A stretch of 64,000 nucleotides of DNA from Flavobacterium tagetis (lineage in GTDB: Bacteria > Bacteroidota > Bacteroidia > Flavobacteriales > Flavobacteriaceae). The notes under the pieces are model-generated. The model ran no database searches. It had not been told where the DNA came from and saw only the letters and a list, made by a program, of their open reading frames with translations. Position 1 is the stretch's first letter; each line of letters starts with the position of its first letter. The position numbers and the translations under genes were made by a program. The stretch is taken from NCBI RefSeq assembly GCF_016735615.1, contig NZ_JAERSF010000003.1, forward strand, positions 496,001-560,000, read 5' to 3'. Positions 52,725 through 61,392 of the stretch are shown here, piece by piece.

Positions 52725-55709
52725 TTAATTAACTATTAATTTGATATTATCTGTTTTTCCATTTGATAAAGAGGCTTTAATAAAATAAATACCGCTATTT
52801 AGTTTATTAAGATCGTATTTTAATTTCTGATTTTGATCTTTATTCATTTGTTCATCAATCTTTTGTCCCAATAAATTGTACAATTCAAATTTTGTGATCG
52901 TATTGTTTGTAGATTCTATTGTAACAAATTTGTTCGCTGGATTAGGATAAACTTTTACTTCTTTTTGATTTGCTTTTTCCGAAAGTTCATAATCTGGAAC
53001 ACCTAATGTACCTAAATTAACTTTCGCAACATATAGCTCATTTCCGCTTGTGTCAGTTCTTCCATTGAAATACAAGGCGTTACTTGTTGCTCCCATTTCT
53101 TGAATTGATTCATATCCTTCAAAATTTTTATTATTTAGAATATTAACGCTCAACTGTTCAGGGACATTCATTTTATCGTTAATCATCCATATATTCTTTG
53201 GAAACATTTCTGCTAAATAAAATAAATTGTCATCATAACAAGTTAAATTTCGAATATATAAAAAGTCATTGGTATCGGGCCCAGCCACTTTTTCTGTAAT
53301 TTGGTTATTTGTTCTCCACAATTCTTTTGGTGTTCCATAAAAATCTTCTACAACAAAATAGACATAACTTCCACAAGAATAAACTACTTCTATGTCAAGG
53401 TCAGGCATTGTAGGGTGATTTGCAGCATCAAATACTAGTTTTGTTCCCTCTATAGTTCCATCAGTTTTATAAACTGATCTTCTAAAGCTGTCTGGATTTT
53501 TAGCAACAAAATATAATTGATTATCTAAAGTTGCACTAAATCGAATGTCACTATTTAGATTATCTCCAAAGCTTTTTAGATGTTTTGTCCCAGAGGCGGT
53601 TCCGTCAGATACCCACAAGTCATGTGGTCCATAAGTTGTTCCTGAAGTTTCAGCAACAATTAGTAGCTTATTATTTACTACTTTTAGAACTCGCATGTCG
53701 TTTAAAGATATGACTTTAACTGTACCAGATTCGGTTCCATTAGTTTTCCATAAAGATGTTCCCGAATAATCAATAGCGATGAAATAGACACTATTATTTA
53801 AAGTAACAAATTCTTTTGGATGACTACCGTAATTATAGCCGCCAGGATTGATATCTTTTACCATGAAAGTTCCAGCCTCTGTTCCGTCACTTTTCCATAA
53901 TTCGACATCATTTACCCCATTATTGGCACTAAAATATAAAACATCATTTAAAACGGTAAATTCTTGCTTGTCATTGTGAGTTTTAAAACTGCTATTTTTG
54001 CCTGGATTTATATCTTTTACTAATACAGTTCCATTTTCTGTTCCGTCACTTTTCCAAAGCTCGAATCCATGTACGCCATCAATTGCACTAAAGAATAAGG
54101 TACCATTTATTACTTTCATATCAGAAAGATTATCAAGGGCTTCATAGGTTGGCTGTATATCCTTAACCAGTTTTGTGCCTTCTACAGTTCCATCACTTTT
54201 AAATAATTGTGTGCCATAAGTTGTTCCTCTTGCTCTAAAAAACAGATTGCCATTGACATCTGTAAACTTATCTGGATTACTGCCATTTTTATAGTTAAGA
54301 TCTGCAAATATTGATGTTCCTTCTTTTGTTCCATCTGTTTGCCATAATTCAGTCCCATGTTTTTCATCTTTACCTGTAAAAATGGTTTTATTATTAAGAG
54401 TAATAAAATTATCAGGATACCCAGATGAATGGCTTGATCTTATATTGGCAAGTTCGACCGTTCCATTCGTAGTTCCATCACTAACCCAAATTGTTTGTTC
54501 ACCAGAGCCATCAGCCTTAGTTGCAAAAAACAGAAGTTTATTGTTTATTTTGTCATTATAAAATTTATTTATAGAGGAAGATAAATTGCCATTATTGATG
54601 TCTTTAAATAAAATAGTGCCATTTGCAGTTCCGTCAGTTTTCCATATTTCATTTCCATTTATATCATCATTTGCAAGAAAATACACTTCATTATTAAACG
54701 CAATGTATTTACTGTTGTAATAATATATACTGTTGAATTTTGTGCCGTTAATGTCTTTAATCATCAATGTTCCTGCTTCTGTTCCGTCACTTTTCCATAT
54801 TTCGGTACCATTGATGCCATCATTGGCTTCAAAAATTATATTATCGTTTAAAACGCAACCTTTTAAGTTGTTGGCGCTGGAATTATAACCGCTAAAAATG
54901 TCTTTTACAATAGTAGTTCCCGCTTCTGATCCATCACTTTTCCATAGTTCATTACCTTTAGAACCATCACTTGCAAAAAAGAAAAAGGAATTATTTGCAA
55001 TCAAAAATTGATTTTCATTAACTGGAGAAGGATTGACATAGATGTTTTTTAGTATTACAGTTCCTGCTTCTGTTCCGTCACTTTTCCATAATTTATATCC
55101 TGTTTCATTATAGGCTACGAAATACAGATTATTATTAAAAACGAATAATGAATTTGGATTACTATTTCCGTTTAGGTATATGTCTTTTACCATATAAGTT
55201 CCAGCTTCTGTACCGTCACTAGTCCATAATTCGTAACCATTTACGCCATTACTTGCTGTAAAATATAATTTTCCATTAAATTCTATTAATCCTGAAGGGC
55301 CATTGTATTCGCCTTTTTCATTAGGATCTATATCTTTCACAATTACGGTTCCAGCTTCTGTTCCATCACTTTTCCATAGTTCGTTACCGTGTACAGCATC
55401 ATAGGCGGTGAAGTAAAGGGTATTATTTATATTTATTAAGTTATTCGGACTTGAAGAACTTGGCCCAGGCAGAATATCTTTAATCATAAAAGTGCCTTCT
55501 TTTGTGCCATTTGAATACCATAATTCTCTGCCAAAATATTTGTAATATCCATCTGTAGCGGTGAAACAGAATCCGGATTTAAAAGGCGTTAAATTTTGAG
55601 GATAACTATCTTCTTGAAAATTCAATTCTATTAAAGTCGCATCTATATTTTGAGCTACTCCAGAATTAAAAACAGCAAAAAAAATGAAAAGAATAAAGTT
55701 GTACTTCAT
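52725..55709 (-). CDS. ELWxxDGT-repeat surface protein with T9SS type A sorting domain
   Basis: 994 residues. A signal peptide (ILFIFFAVFNSGVAQ) is followed by about 15 clear copies, plus one degenerate copy, of a repeat with core ELWKSDGTEAGT and a following VKDI, spaced 45-65 residues apart, likely a large beta-propeller array. The last 75 residues are a type IX secretion C-terminal domain (VKVYPNPANKFVTIE, FELYNLLGQKI, LNSGIYFIKA). The protein is therefore exported across the outer membrane and attached or released. Its role is unknown; relatives may bind glycans or adhere to surfaces. Confidence 0.9.
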   Translation of the reverse strand: MKYNFILFIFFAVFNSGVAQNIDATLIELNFQEDSYPQNLTPFKSGFCFTATDGYYKYFGRELWYSNGTKEGTFMIKDILPGPSSSSPNNLININNTLYFTAYDAVHGNELWKSDGTEAGTVIVKDIDPNEKGEYNGPSGLIEFNGKLYFTASNGVNGYELWTSDGTEAGTYMVKDIYLNGNSNPNSLFVFNNNLYFVAYNETGYKLWKSDGTEAGTVILKNIYVNPSPVNENQFLIANNSFFFFASDGSKGNELWKSDGSEAGTTIVKDIFSGYNSSANNLKGCVLNDNIIFEANDGINGTEIWKSDGTEAGTLMIKDINGTKFNSIYYYNSKYIAFNNEVYFLANDDINGNEIWKTDGTANGTILFKDINNGNLSSSINKFYNDKINNKLLFFATKADGSGEQTIWVSDGTTNGTVELANIRSSHSSGYPDNFITLNNKTIFTGKDEKHGTELWQTDGTKEGTSIFADLNYKNGSNPDKFTDVNGNLFFRARGTTYGTQLFKSDGTVEGTKLVKDIQPTYEALDNLSDMKVINGTLFFSAIDGVHGFELWKSDGTENGTVLVKDINPGKNSSFKTHNDKQEFTVLNDVLYFSANNGVNDVELWKSDGTEAGTFMVKDINPGGYNYGSHPKEFVTLNNSVYFIAIDYSGTSLWKTNGTESGTVKVISLNDMRVLKVVNNKLLIVAETSGTTYGPHDLWVSDGTASGTKHLKSFGDNLNSDIRFSATLDNQLYFVAKNPDSFRRSVYKTDGTIEGTKLVFDAANHPTMPDLDIEVVYSCGSYVYFVVEDFYGTPKELWRTNNQITEKVAGPDTNDFLYIRNLTCYDDNLFYLAEMFPKNIWMINDKMNVPEQLSVNILNNKNFEGYESIQEMGATSNALYFNGRTDTSGNELYVAKVNLGTLGVPDYELSEKANQKEVKVYPNPANKFVTIESTNNTITKFELYNLLGQKIDEQMNKDQNQKLKYDLNKLNSGIYFIKASLSNGKTDNIKLIVN

Positions 55710-56074
55710 GCGTTTTGGTTATTTCTTTGGTTGGGTTATTTAAAATTTATTGTATTTACGGTAGATTTTTTTGTAATAAATTATCTGTCAAATATATTTA
55801 ATTTCTCGAGAAAAATACTTTCAGACCATAAAAGTTAAAAAAGGTGGTTTTATAATACAATTACAATTTAAACTACATGATACCTCCCGGTATAAAATAG
55901 TAAACCAAATGACCTGAATTTTACATAATTTCATTTTATTGTTTAATAAAAATTTGATTGTCAATTAATTAACTTTAATTAAAGAAAGCTTTAACAGGAT
56001 CTATTTTCTCTGGCTTTCTCAAATAACTAATTTTAGGTAAATCAAAATTAATCACATTTTAAATATTAGGAATT
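55710..56074. other. Divergent intergenic region
   Basis: About 365 AT-rich bases between the divergent T9SS substrate and PfpI-like genes. It must hold both promoters, but no unambiguous TAnnTTTG box or repeat was found. Confidence 0.4.
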
Positions 56075-56623
56075 ATGAAAAAGAATATCGCCATATTAGC
56101 CACAAACGGTTTCGAAGAATCAGAATTAGCATCGCCTAAAGCCTATCTGGAAGAGCAAGGCTGGAATGCAGATATCGTCAGTTTGAAATCTGGAACTATC
56201 AAATCTTGGAAAGACGGAAATTGGAGCAACGAATATAATGTTGATGTTGTATTAGATCAGGCAAATGAAGCCGATTACGATGCTTTGGTTCTGCCTGGAG
56301 GAGTTATAAATCCTGATTTATTAAGAAGGGAAGAAGCTGCAGTAAATTTTGTACGTTCCTTTTTTGAAAGTAAAAAACCAGTAGCGGCAATTTGTCACGG
56401 ACCTCAAATTCTGGTAGATGCCGATGTTTTGGAAGGTCGAAAAGTAACTTCGTTCTTTTCTGTTAAAAACGATTTGAAAAATGCCGGAGCACAATGGGAA
56501 GACTCAGAAGTTGTCGTAGACCACGGATTAGTAACCAGCCGAAACCCGAATGATTTGCCCGCTTTTAATAAAAAAATGGTGGAAGAAATTAAAGAAGGAA
56601 TACATGAGCGCCAGAGAGTTTAA
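56075..56623 (+). CDS. DJ-1/PfpI-family protein (type 1 glutamine amidotransferase-like)
   Basis: 182 residues. The nucleophile elbow AAICHGPQIL carries the catalytic Cys, and FEESELASPKAYLEEQGW and DALVLPGG are the surrounding family motifs. Members include proteases, chaperones and glyoxalase III enzymes that protect against stress. It is a single gene with a strong terminator 38 bases downstream. Confidence 0.9.
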   Translation: MKKNIAILATNGFEESELASPKAYLEEQGWNADIVSLKSGTIKSWKDGNWSNEYNVDVVLDQANEADYDALVLPGGVINPDLLRREEAAVNFVRSFFESKKPVAAICHGPQILVDADVLEGRKVTSFFSVKNDLKNAGAQWEDSEVVVDHGLVTSRNPNDLPAFNKKMVEEIKEGIHERQRV

Positions 56624-56660
56624 AAGATATTTTTTTTTAGATTTATTAAATTATATAAAA

Positions 56661-56694
56661 ATGCAAGATCATATTTTGGTCTTGCATTTTTTTT
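56661..56694 (+). terminator. Terminator after the PfpI-like gene
   Basis: A 10-bp stem (56661-56670 with 56678-56687, one G-U pair) is followed by eight T. Confidence 0.85.
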
Positions 56695-56708
56695 GTGATA
56701 AATATTGT

Positions 56709-56808
56709 GGGGCTTTGACTTCGCTCTGCCAGACAAATGTTTACATGCAGTTTGTCATCCTGAGGAACGAAGGATCACACGCGCATATCGACAAAGATTG
56801 GTGATTTA
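56709..56808. repeat. REP-type unit GTCATCCTGAGGAACGAAGG
   Basis: Contains the cores GACTTCGCTCTGCCAGACAA, CAGTTTGTCATCCTGAGGAA and CATATCGACAAAGATTGG in order. The same order is seen twice more at 57669-57770 and 57781-57880. Confidence 0.75.
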
Positions 56809-56832
56809 GTTTATTTTTTCTAGTTAATGCAT

Positions 56833-56860
56833 AAAAAAACTCGATCTCATGGATCAAGGT
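56833..56860 (-). terminator. Terminator after the 56.9 kb membrane gene
   Basis: A short stem around CTTGATC/GATCGAG is followed on the minus strand by seven T. Confidence 0.7.
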
Positions 56861-56893
56861 TTTGTTTCAAAGTTTTTGGTTTTTATTTGTTAA

Positions 56894-57511
56894 CTATAAT
56901 TGTAATGTAAGCAAATAAAGAATGAAAGCAAGTATTATTGATCCAATTCCAACTATCAGTATAGGATCAACTTTATCAAAAAGTTTAGGTTTTTTAGGAA
57001 GAGAATATACAATGGCTGTCAAAATAGAGATCGAAAATAAAATCAGAAAAATCCTTTTTCCGCCTCCAGTGTCTACTTCATTTCTGCATCTAAGATCGAG
57101 GTATTCTTTATCATTTTTTACCAACGAATGAATTTCACAAGAATTTTGCGTGTTGAAATCATTCAAATCATCTTTTAAAATAGCAACAGAGATGGTATCT
57201 CCAGTTTTTATTTCATTTATAACTTCTTCATCATTAACACAACTATAGTCATAACCAGCAATCTCAAAAGTACTTTGATTATTAATGCAATTAAATTCTA
57301 TCCATTTTTTGCTTCTTTTTCCTTTTCTTTCTTTGAATTTAGGAGGGTTTGAAATGATTAGGTTTTCGTAAACTTCAAGATCTGACTGTTCTATGGCATA
57401 ACTTCCACTAATGACTTTGATAAAAAAGTAAGCTCCAAAAATGAGACACAATACAGATACAACTAAATAACCTTTTTGTTTTTCTTCCCAATCACTAATG
57501 CTGTTAATCAT
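56894..57511 (-). CDS. Hypothetical membrane protein (205 aa)
   Basis: Not recognised. One N-terminal hydrophobic segment (LVVSVLCLIFGAYFFIKVI), an extracytoplasmic region of about 110 residues with several Cys (FNCINNQ, DYSCVND, SCEIHS, DLRCRN), then two C-terminal helices (IFLILFSISILTAIVYSL, PILIVGIGSIILAFILYLL). The layout is that of a small inner membrane protein with a folded outer loop. It is flanked by REP-type repeats and has no partner. Confidence 0.65.
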   Translation of the reverse strand: MINSISDWEEKQKGYLVVSVLCLIFGAYFFIKVISGSYAIEQSDLEVYENLIISNPPKFKERKGKRSKKWIEFNCINNQSTFEIAGYDYSCVNDEEVINEIKTGDTISVAILKDDLNDFNTQNSCEIHSLVKNDKEYLDLRCRNEVDTGGGKRIFLILFSISILTAIVYSLPKKPKLFDKVDPILIVGIGSIILAFILYLLTLQL

Positions 57512-58126
57512 ATTAAAGTTTGCGATATTTTGTATTCAAAAATAGGAATATTTTTGTAGAGATTTTGGGTTTGGAATTGTTGGTATTTTTGTTGTGCTTT
57601 GTTGTCAGTCTGAGCGAAGTCGAAGACCGCATTAGTAGCTCTACAAAGATTGGCGATTATAGGAGCGAGGCTTCGACTTCGCTCAGCCTGACAAATGTTT
57701 ACGTGCAGTTTGTCATCCTGAGGAACGAAGGATCACACACGCATATCGACAAAGATTGACGATTTAGATTGCGGAGCTTTGACTTCGCTAAACCTGACAA
57801 ATGTTTCGTCTTTTTTACGTTCTGTTTGTCATTTCGAGGAACGAGAAATCACACTCGCATATCGACAAAGATTGGAGAAATACTTCGCGGAGTTCCTAGT
57901 GTGATTTCTCCTTACGTCGAAATGACAAAAATGCGGTTGAAATATAGATTTAGTATATTTGATAAAAGCAATACAGTAATTGAAAGAAAAATCTTTCTTT
58001 TTAAAATGGTTTTTCCTATATTTGAAGCTCTTAAATCTTCACATTTAAAATAAAGTAAAATTTGCCTTTGAGATTTGACAAGTAATTCAGATTACAATGT
58101 CTTCCAAATAGGCTTTAATTCATTAA
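57512..58126. repeat. REP-type repeat cluster with inverted copies
   Basis: This gene-free stretch of 600 bases is almost wholly repeats. GTCAGTCTGAGCGAAGTCGA (from 57604) is inverted as TCGACTTCGCTCAGCCTGAC (to 57692). Two GTCATCC/GTCATTTCGAGGAACGA units follow. The last forms a long hairpin: TGTCATTTCGAGGAACGAGA (from 57827) pairs with TCTCCTTACGTCGAAATGAC (to 57927). Confidence 0.75.
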
Positions 58127-58369
58127 ATGGAAGACATGAATTCAAACACCCTTTCCAAAGAAGCCGAAACAAGGCTGATTAATTTTTTTAACCATAGCGT
58201 AGATCCCGAAGATATGGCTAAAATTTTAAGACAAGTAAATTGCATTTTAGCTCTTGGCGTAATGCGACAACACGAAACCCTCCAAATTGGACTACCAAAT
58301 TTTGAAGACAATTATTATTGGCTCAATGAATTGGCGGAGATTTTAAATCCTTATTTGAGTGAGGAGTAA
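58127..58369 (+). CDS. Small hypothetical protein (80 aa), parent of a duplicated 3' end
   Basis: Not recognised as a named family. The product is soluble and mostly helical: SKEAETRLINFFNHSVDPED, ILALGVMRQHETLQIGL and YYWLNELAEILNPYLSEE. The start may be ATG 58127 or the ATG three codons later. Its last 20 codons, stop and terminator are repeated at 59148-59258 with about 92% identity. This supports the frame and indicates a duplication event. Confidence 0.6.
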   Translation: MEDMNSNTLSKEAETRLINFFNHSVDPEDMAKILRQVNCILALGVMRQHETLQIGLPNFEDNYYWLNELAEILNPYLSEE

Positions 58370-58385
58370 GGTTTATAAAATGGAA

Positions 58386-58417
58386 AAACCTCGATTTTTT
58401 TTAAGGTCGAGGTTTTT
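58386..58417. terminator. Bidirectional terminator, first copy
   Basis: AACCTCGA and TCGAGGTT form an 8-bp stem around a T-rich loop, with A and T runs outside. It can serve both the 58127 gene and the convergent gene ending at 58485. Confidence 0.7.
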
Positions 58418-58484
58418 ATTTTTAGATATAATCAGTTAATTACTTTGTGGAAATAGATTGCAAATCCGTGCTATCGGGTTACAT

Positions 58485-59081
58485 TTACATTCTTTCTATG
58501 TCTTTTTTGAACTGATTGTGAAAATATTCCATATGATCTTCTTTTGTAAACGTTTTGTAACCTAGTTTCATTTCTTTTACCACTAAAGTTTCAATTTTTT
58601 GAATAAATTTTCGCATTTCTACGGGTTTTGGTATCATTGAAAGTTCCTTTACATTTGGCAAATTTTTTCTGAGAATATAAAGGTGCATATTATAATAAAT
58701 CATTGATATTGTATTGATTTTTATTTTTAGATTGTTTGAATTTGGTAAATATGCATCTGATAAAGTTCTTAGACGTGTAGCTTTTTCCACTAATCTTTCT
58801 TCTTTGACAATTTCTATAAATCTGTTTTGAAGCATTATTTTTTTTTCTAATTCAGGCGTTATTTTCTTTCCATTTTCTAAATTTTCTCTAATTTCTCTAG
58901 CATCATTGAAAAAGTTAAACAGTGAAGCATAATATCCGTCTATTAGAGTTATAATTTCTAATATTTCTTCAAGTTTACTCATTCTTAATTGTTTGTTGAT
59001 ATCTATTCTGGTATAATATATAGCATAAATTGATGCGAAAAGAGCAATTACTGAAATAATTAAATTAATTTTTGTTTCCAT
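58485..59081 (-). CDS. Hypothetical membrane-anchored protein (198 aa)
   Basis: Not recognised. ATG 59081 is preferred (METKINLIISV) and gives one N-terminal membrane helix (NLIISVIALFASIYAIYYT). The remaining 170 residues are helical and charged (KLEEILEIITLIDGYYASLF, KLGYKTFTKEDHMEYFHNQF). A TAAATTTG promoter box is on the minus strand at 59121-59128. The base composition is AT-rich. It is flanked by the two copies of the duplicated segment at 58307 and 59148, so it may have been inserted as one block. Confidence 0.65.
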   Translation of the reverse strand: METKINLIISVIALFASIYAIYYTRIDINKQLRMSKLEEILEIITLIDGYYASLFNFFNDAREIRENLENGKKITPELEKKIMLQNRFIEIVKEERLVEKATRLRTLSDAYLPNSNNLKIKINTISMIYYNMHLYILRKNLPNVKELSMIPKPVEMRKFIQKIETLVVKEMKLGYKTFTKEDHMEYFHNQFKKDIERM

Positions 59082-59147
59082 ATTATAATTATTTGTTGTA
59101 GAAATTGTAATAAGCCATATCAAATTTATTAATTTCTAATTTTCCAT

Positions 59148-59258
59148 GACAATTATTATTGGCTCAATGAATTGGCGGAGATTTTGAATACTTATTTGAG
59201 TGAGGAATAGAGTTTGTGAAATGGAAAAACCTCGATTTTTTTTAGGATCGAGGTTTTT
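59148..59258 (+). pseudogene. Duplicated 3' end of the 58127 gene with its terminator
   Basis: The 111 bases match 58307-58417 with nine substitutions and no gaps. They encode the last 20 codons (NYYWLNELAEILNTYLSEE) and stop of the small gene, followed by the terminator hairpin. No upstream part of the gene is present before 59148. Confidence 0.85.
59226..59258. terminator. Bidirectional terminator, second copy
   Basis: This is the hairpin of the duplicated segment (AACCTCGA with TCGAGGTT). On the minus strand it lies 27 bases after the gene ending at 59285. Confidence 0.7.
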
Positions 59259-59284
59259 TAATACTTAAGAAAATTAGAAAAGAC

Positions 59285-59971
59285 TTATATTTCATCTAAT
59301 TCCTCTCTCATCAAAGCAATTAATTCATCATTATATTTTTTAACGGTCTTACCTGATTCTTCTAATTGCCTTTGATTCTCATTTATACTATGTTTATCAT
59401 CATTCATTATTAGTAAAGGCAAATCATTTAAAGTTTTATTACTATCTGCGATTGTTTTGTCAAAAGCTAAATTCAGCATATCAAGTTTTTGAATCACTTT
59501 TTCGCTAGCAATCAACCTAATAGTATTAGTTTCCTGTTTAATCCTAATCAAATCTTTACTAGCTTCAAATGTTAACTTTTGCATCTCATTACTCATCGTC
59601 GTTATCGCCTTCATTTGACCTTCATGATCTTGAGCATTTAAAAACTCAGTCATAAAATTATTTACGATTAATGTCATTTTCTCTTGAGATTTAGTGGTAT
59701 TATCTTTTGTGAATTGATCTAAAAACTGGAAAAAAGAAACGTATTGATCTCTTTTGCTTTCGTATTTATATCTTCTTTTAGAGATCTCTAATTGATGTTC
59801 TTTTTTGAGTTCTTCTAATTCTTTACTATATTTTGATTTTATTTTTTCAGCTTGCTCAATTAACTTTTTATTTTCTGATTTTAAAGCGTCTATTTTTGCT
59901 TTCTCCTGAATATAAGTTTTGAAATATAAACCTGAAATAGTAATTATAATTCCAATTAAATATATTTCCAT
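59285..59971 (-). CDS. Membrane-anchored coiled-coil protein (228 aa)
   Basis: Not recognised. One N-terminal membrane helix (IYLIGIIITISGLYFKTYI) leads into a coiled coil (KIDALKSENKKLIEQAEKIK, ELEELKKEHQLEISKR, about residues 26-75) and a helical C-terminal region (FMTEFLNAQDHEGQMKAITT, RQLEESGKTVKKYNDELIAL). It is 50 bases downstream of the 4-TM gene in the same direction, so it may be the third gene of that unit. Similar TM-coiled-coil proteins are frequent in accessory and defence regions, but nothing specific is claimed. Confidence 0.65.
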   Translation of the reverse strand: MEIYLIGIIITISGLYFKTYIQEKAKIDALKSENKKLIEQAEKIKSKYSKELEELKKEHQLEISKRRYKYESKRDQYVSFFQFLDQFTKDNTTKSQEKMTLIVNNFMTEFLNAQDHEGQMKAITTMSNEMQKLTFEASKDLIRIKQETNTIRLIASEKVIQKLDMLNLAFDKTIADSNKTLNDLPLLIMNDDKHSINENQRQLEESGKTVKKYNDELIALMREELDEI

Positions 59972-60021
59972 TTAGTTTGTTTAAATTGTTTATTCTTTAA
60001 AGATAATTATAATGGTCTAAA

Positions 60022-60471
60022 TTATATTGCAATTTTTACAAATGCACTAATAAAACGATAACAACTGATAAGAGACCATGTTGTAATAAAAAAAATTATA
60101 ATTTCATAAAAGTCTTTGATTGGAAAAGTGCATGTAGAAAAAATGAAAATATACAAGACTCCTATTATTATGGTAAAAAATGAGAGCCAAATTGCGTTTA
60201 TTAAATAATTTTTGAAAAGATTGAATGTTTCAGAATCTTCTTTAATTGCCCTAATGTATTGATTATCTAGTGAATTAATTATTGTCAAAACCGTAATTAA
60301 AAATCCAATTAATATTCCAAAAAGTGACATGTTCACTTCTACTAAACCGATAAAGTTAAATTTTATATTGCCACCTATTAAAAGAAAAAATAGTAATAAT
60401 ATAGTTGATATAATAATGGGGTAATTCATTTCCCATCTAGCTATTAGTGTATATTTTTTTTTACATTCCAT
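60022..60471 (-). CDS. Four-TM hypothetical membrane protein (149 aa)
   Basis: Not recognised. Four hydrophobic segments cover most of the protein: YPIIISTILLLFFLLIGG, VNMSLFGILIGFLITVLTII, IWLSFFTIIIGVLYIFIF and YEIIIFFITTWSLISCYRF. Between TM2 and TM3 is a charged cytoplasmic loop (NQYIRAIKEDSETFNLFKNY). It starts 6 bases after the preceding gene, so the two are surely co-transcribed. Small multi-TM proteins tightly paired with a soluble gene are typical effectors of membrane-damaging systems; this is inference only. Confidence 0.65.
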   Translation of the reverse strand: MECKKKYTLIARWEMNYPIIISTILLLFFLLIGGNIKFNFIGLVEVNMSLFGILIGFLITVLTIINSLDNQYIRAIKEDSETFNLFKNYLINAIWLSFFTIIIGVLYIFIFSTCTFPIKDFYEIIIFFITTWSLISCYRFISAFVKIAI

Positions 60472-60477
60472 ATTAAA

Positions 60478-61392
60478 TTATAGTCTATACGCTTCATCTA
60501 ATTTAGGTTTTCTTTTCAAATAAAAACCTTCTATTTGAGTGATTTTCTCTTTAATTGAAAATTTAGTTATAGTTGTAACTTGTTCAACCTGTATGTAATC
60601 AGAAATTCGATTAGTTATTAAATCAATAGGCTCAATTTTACCAGAATCTAAATCTACAATATCTACTTTAAACTTTGTTACTTCATGCTTGAATCCGACA
60701 GATGAAATTGCAAAATTTGCCAATTGTTTTATAGCTTTAAAATTTAAAAATTTATTTCTATCAGTTCCTGCTGCAATTTTTACATCTATATATGATCCGT
60801 CAATTGTGTCAACTAAATCTTTTGTTTCCATTACTCCTTTAATTCTAGATTTTTTTTCTGGAACATTATCTAAACTGAGCATTTTTATTTCCAAATTTCG
60901 GACTCCCTTAGAGTTCAAGAATTTTTCATAGTCATTTGTTGAAGTAACCACAATTATTTCAAAACTAGGCAGATTGAAATTTTGTCTTAATAAATTACAA
61001 AATGATTCTAGTGTTGGACCAGGAACTTTACTTTCAATAGCAATAATCATATTCTCAGAATCATAAAAAAAAGCAGCATCATATCCTAATCCATTAAAAC
61101 CATTAATATTTATAGCTTCAAGCTTTTTATTTTCTTGATTCCATTTTGGAGGAATGTTCTTTTCTTGGGTGTATACCAAAGCGCCACCTAAATATCTAAC
61201 ATTTATTTCTCTTGATTCTATAGCTGAAACAGTACCATCTCCTTGATCTATAAACTGAACTTTTAAATTTTTAAAACTAATTGCTTTTTTAAATTTTGAT
61301 TTTACATCCTTAATTTTTTGAGTTGGAGCATTTTTTAAATTTACTTTTATCTGATAGTAATTTATTTTTGTTTTTTTGTATTTTTTTGCCAT
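60478..61392 (-). CDS. Hypothetical protein (304 aa), DUF6731-like
   Basis: The first gene of the block. No membrane segment is present. The pattern of the N-terminal half (YYQIKVNLKNAPTQKIKDVK, VRYLGGALVYTQEKNIPPKW, NGLGYDAAFFYDSENMIIAI, ESKVPGPTLESFCNLLRQNF) reminds me of DUF6731-type proteins, an uncharacterised group I associate with phages and accessory islands; this needs a profile search. The C-terminal half (SYIDVKIAAGTDRNKFLNFK, VKIAAG, AISSVGFKHEV) looks like an alpha/beta domain. It is coupled to the 4-TM gene (6-base gap) and could be a sensor or antitoxin partner. Confidence 0.6.
   Translation of the reverse strand: MAKKYKKTKINYYQIKVNLKNAPTQKIKDVKSKFKKAISFKNLKVQFIDQGDGTVSAIESREINVRYLGGALVYTQEKNIPPKWNQENKKLEAININGFNGLGYDAAFFYDSENMIIAIESKVPGPTLESFCNLLRQNFNLPSFEIIVVTSTNDYEKFLNSKGVRNLEIKMLSLDNVPEKKSRIKGVMETKDLVDTIDGSYIDVKIAAGTDRNKFLNFKAIKQLANFAISSVGFKHEVTKFKVDIVDLDSGKIEPIDLITNRISDYIQVEQVTTITKFSIKEKITQIEGFYLKRKPKLDEAYRL

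Noticed and set aside
56709..57930. Repeat cluster as a possible CRISPR or insertion sequence
   Set aside because: The copies are few, long, unevenly spaced and partly inverted, and no transposase ORF lies between them.
57520..58053. Plus-strand ORFs of 79 and 94 codons before the 58127 gene
   Set aside because: They are translations of the REP-type repeat units and share the repeat sequence, not a protein pattern.
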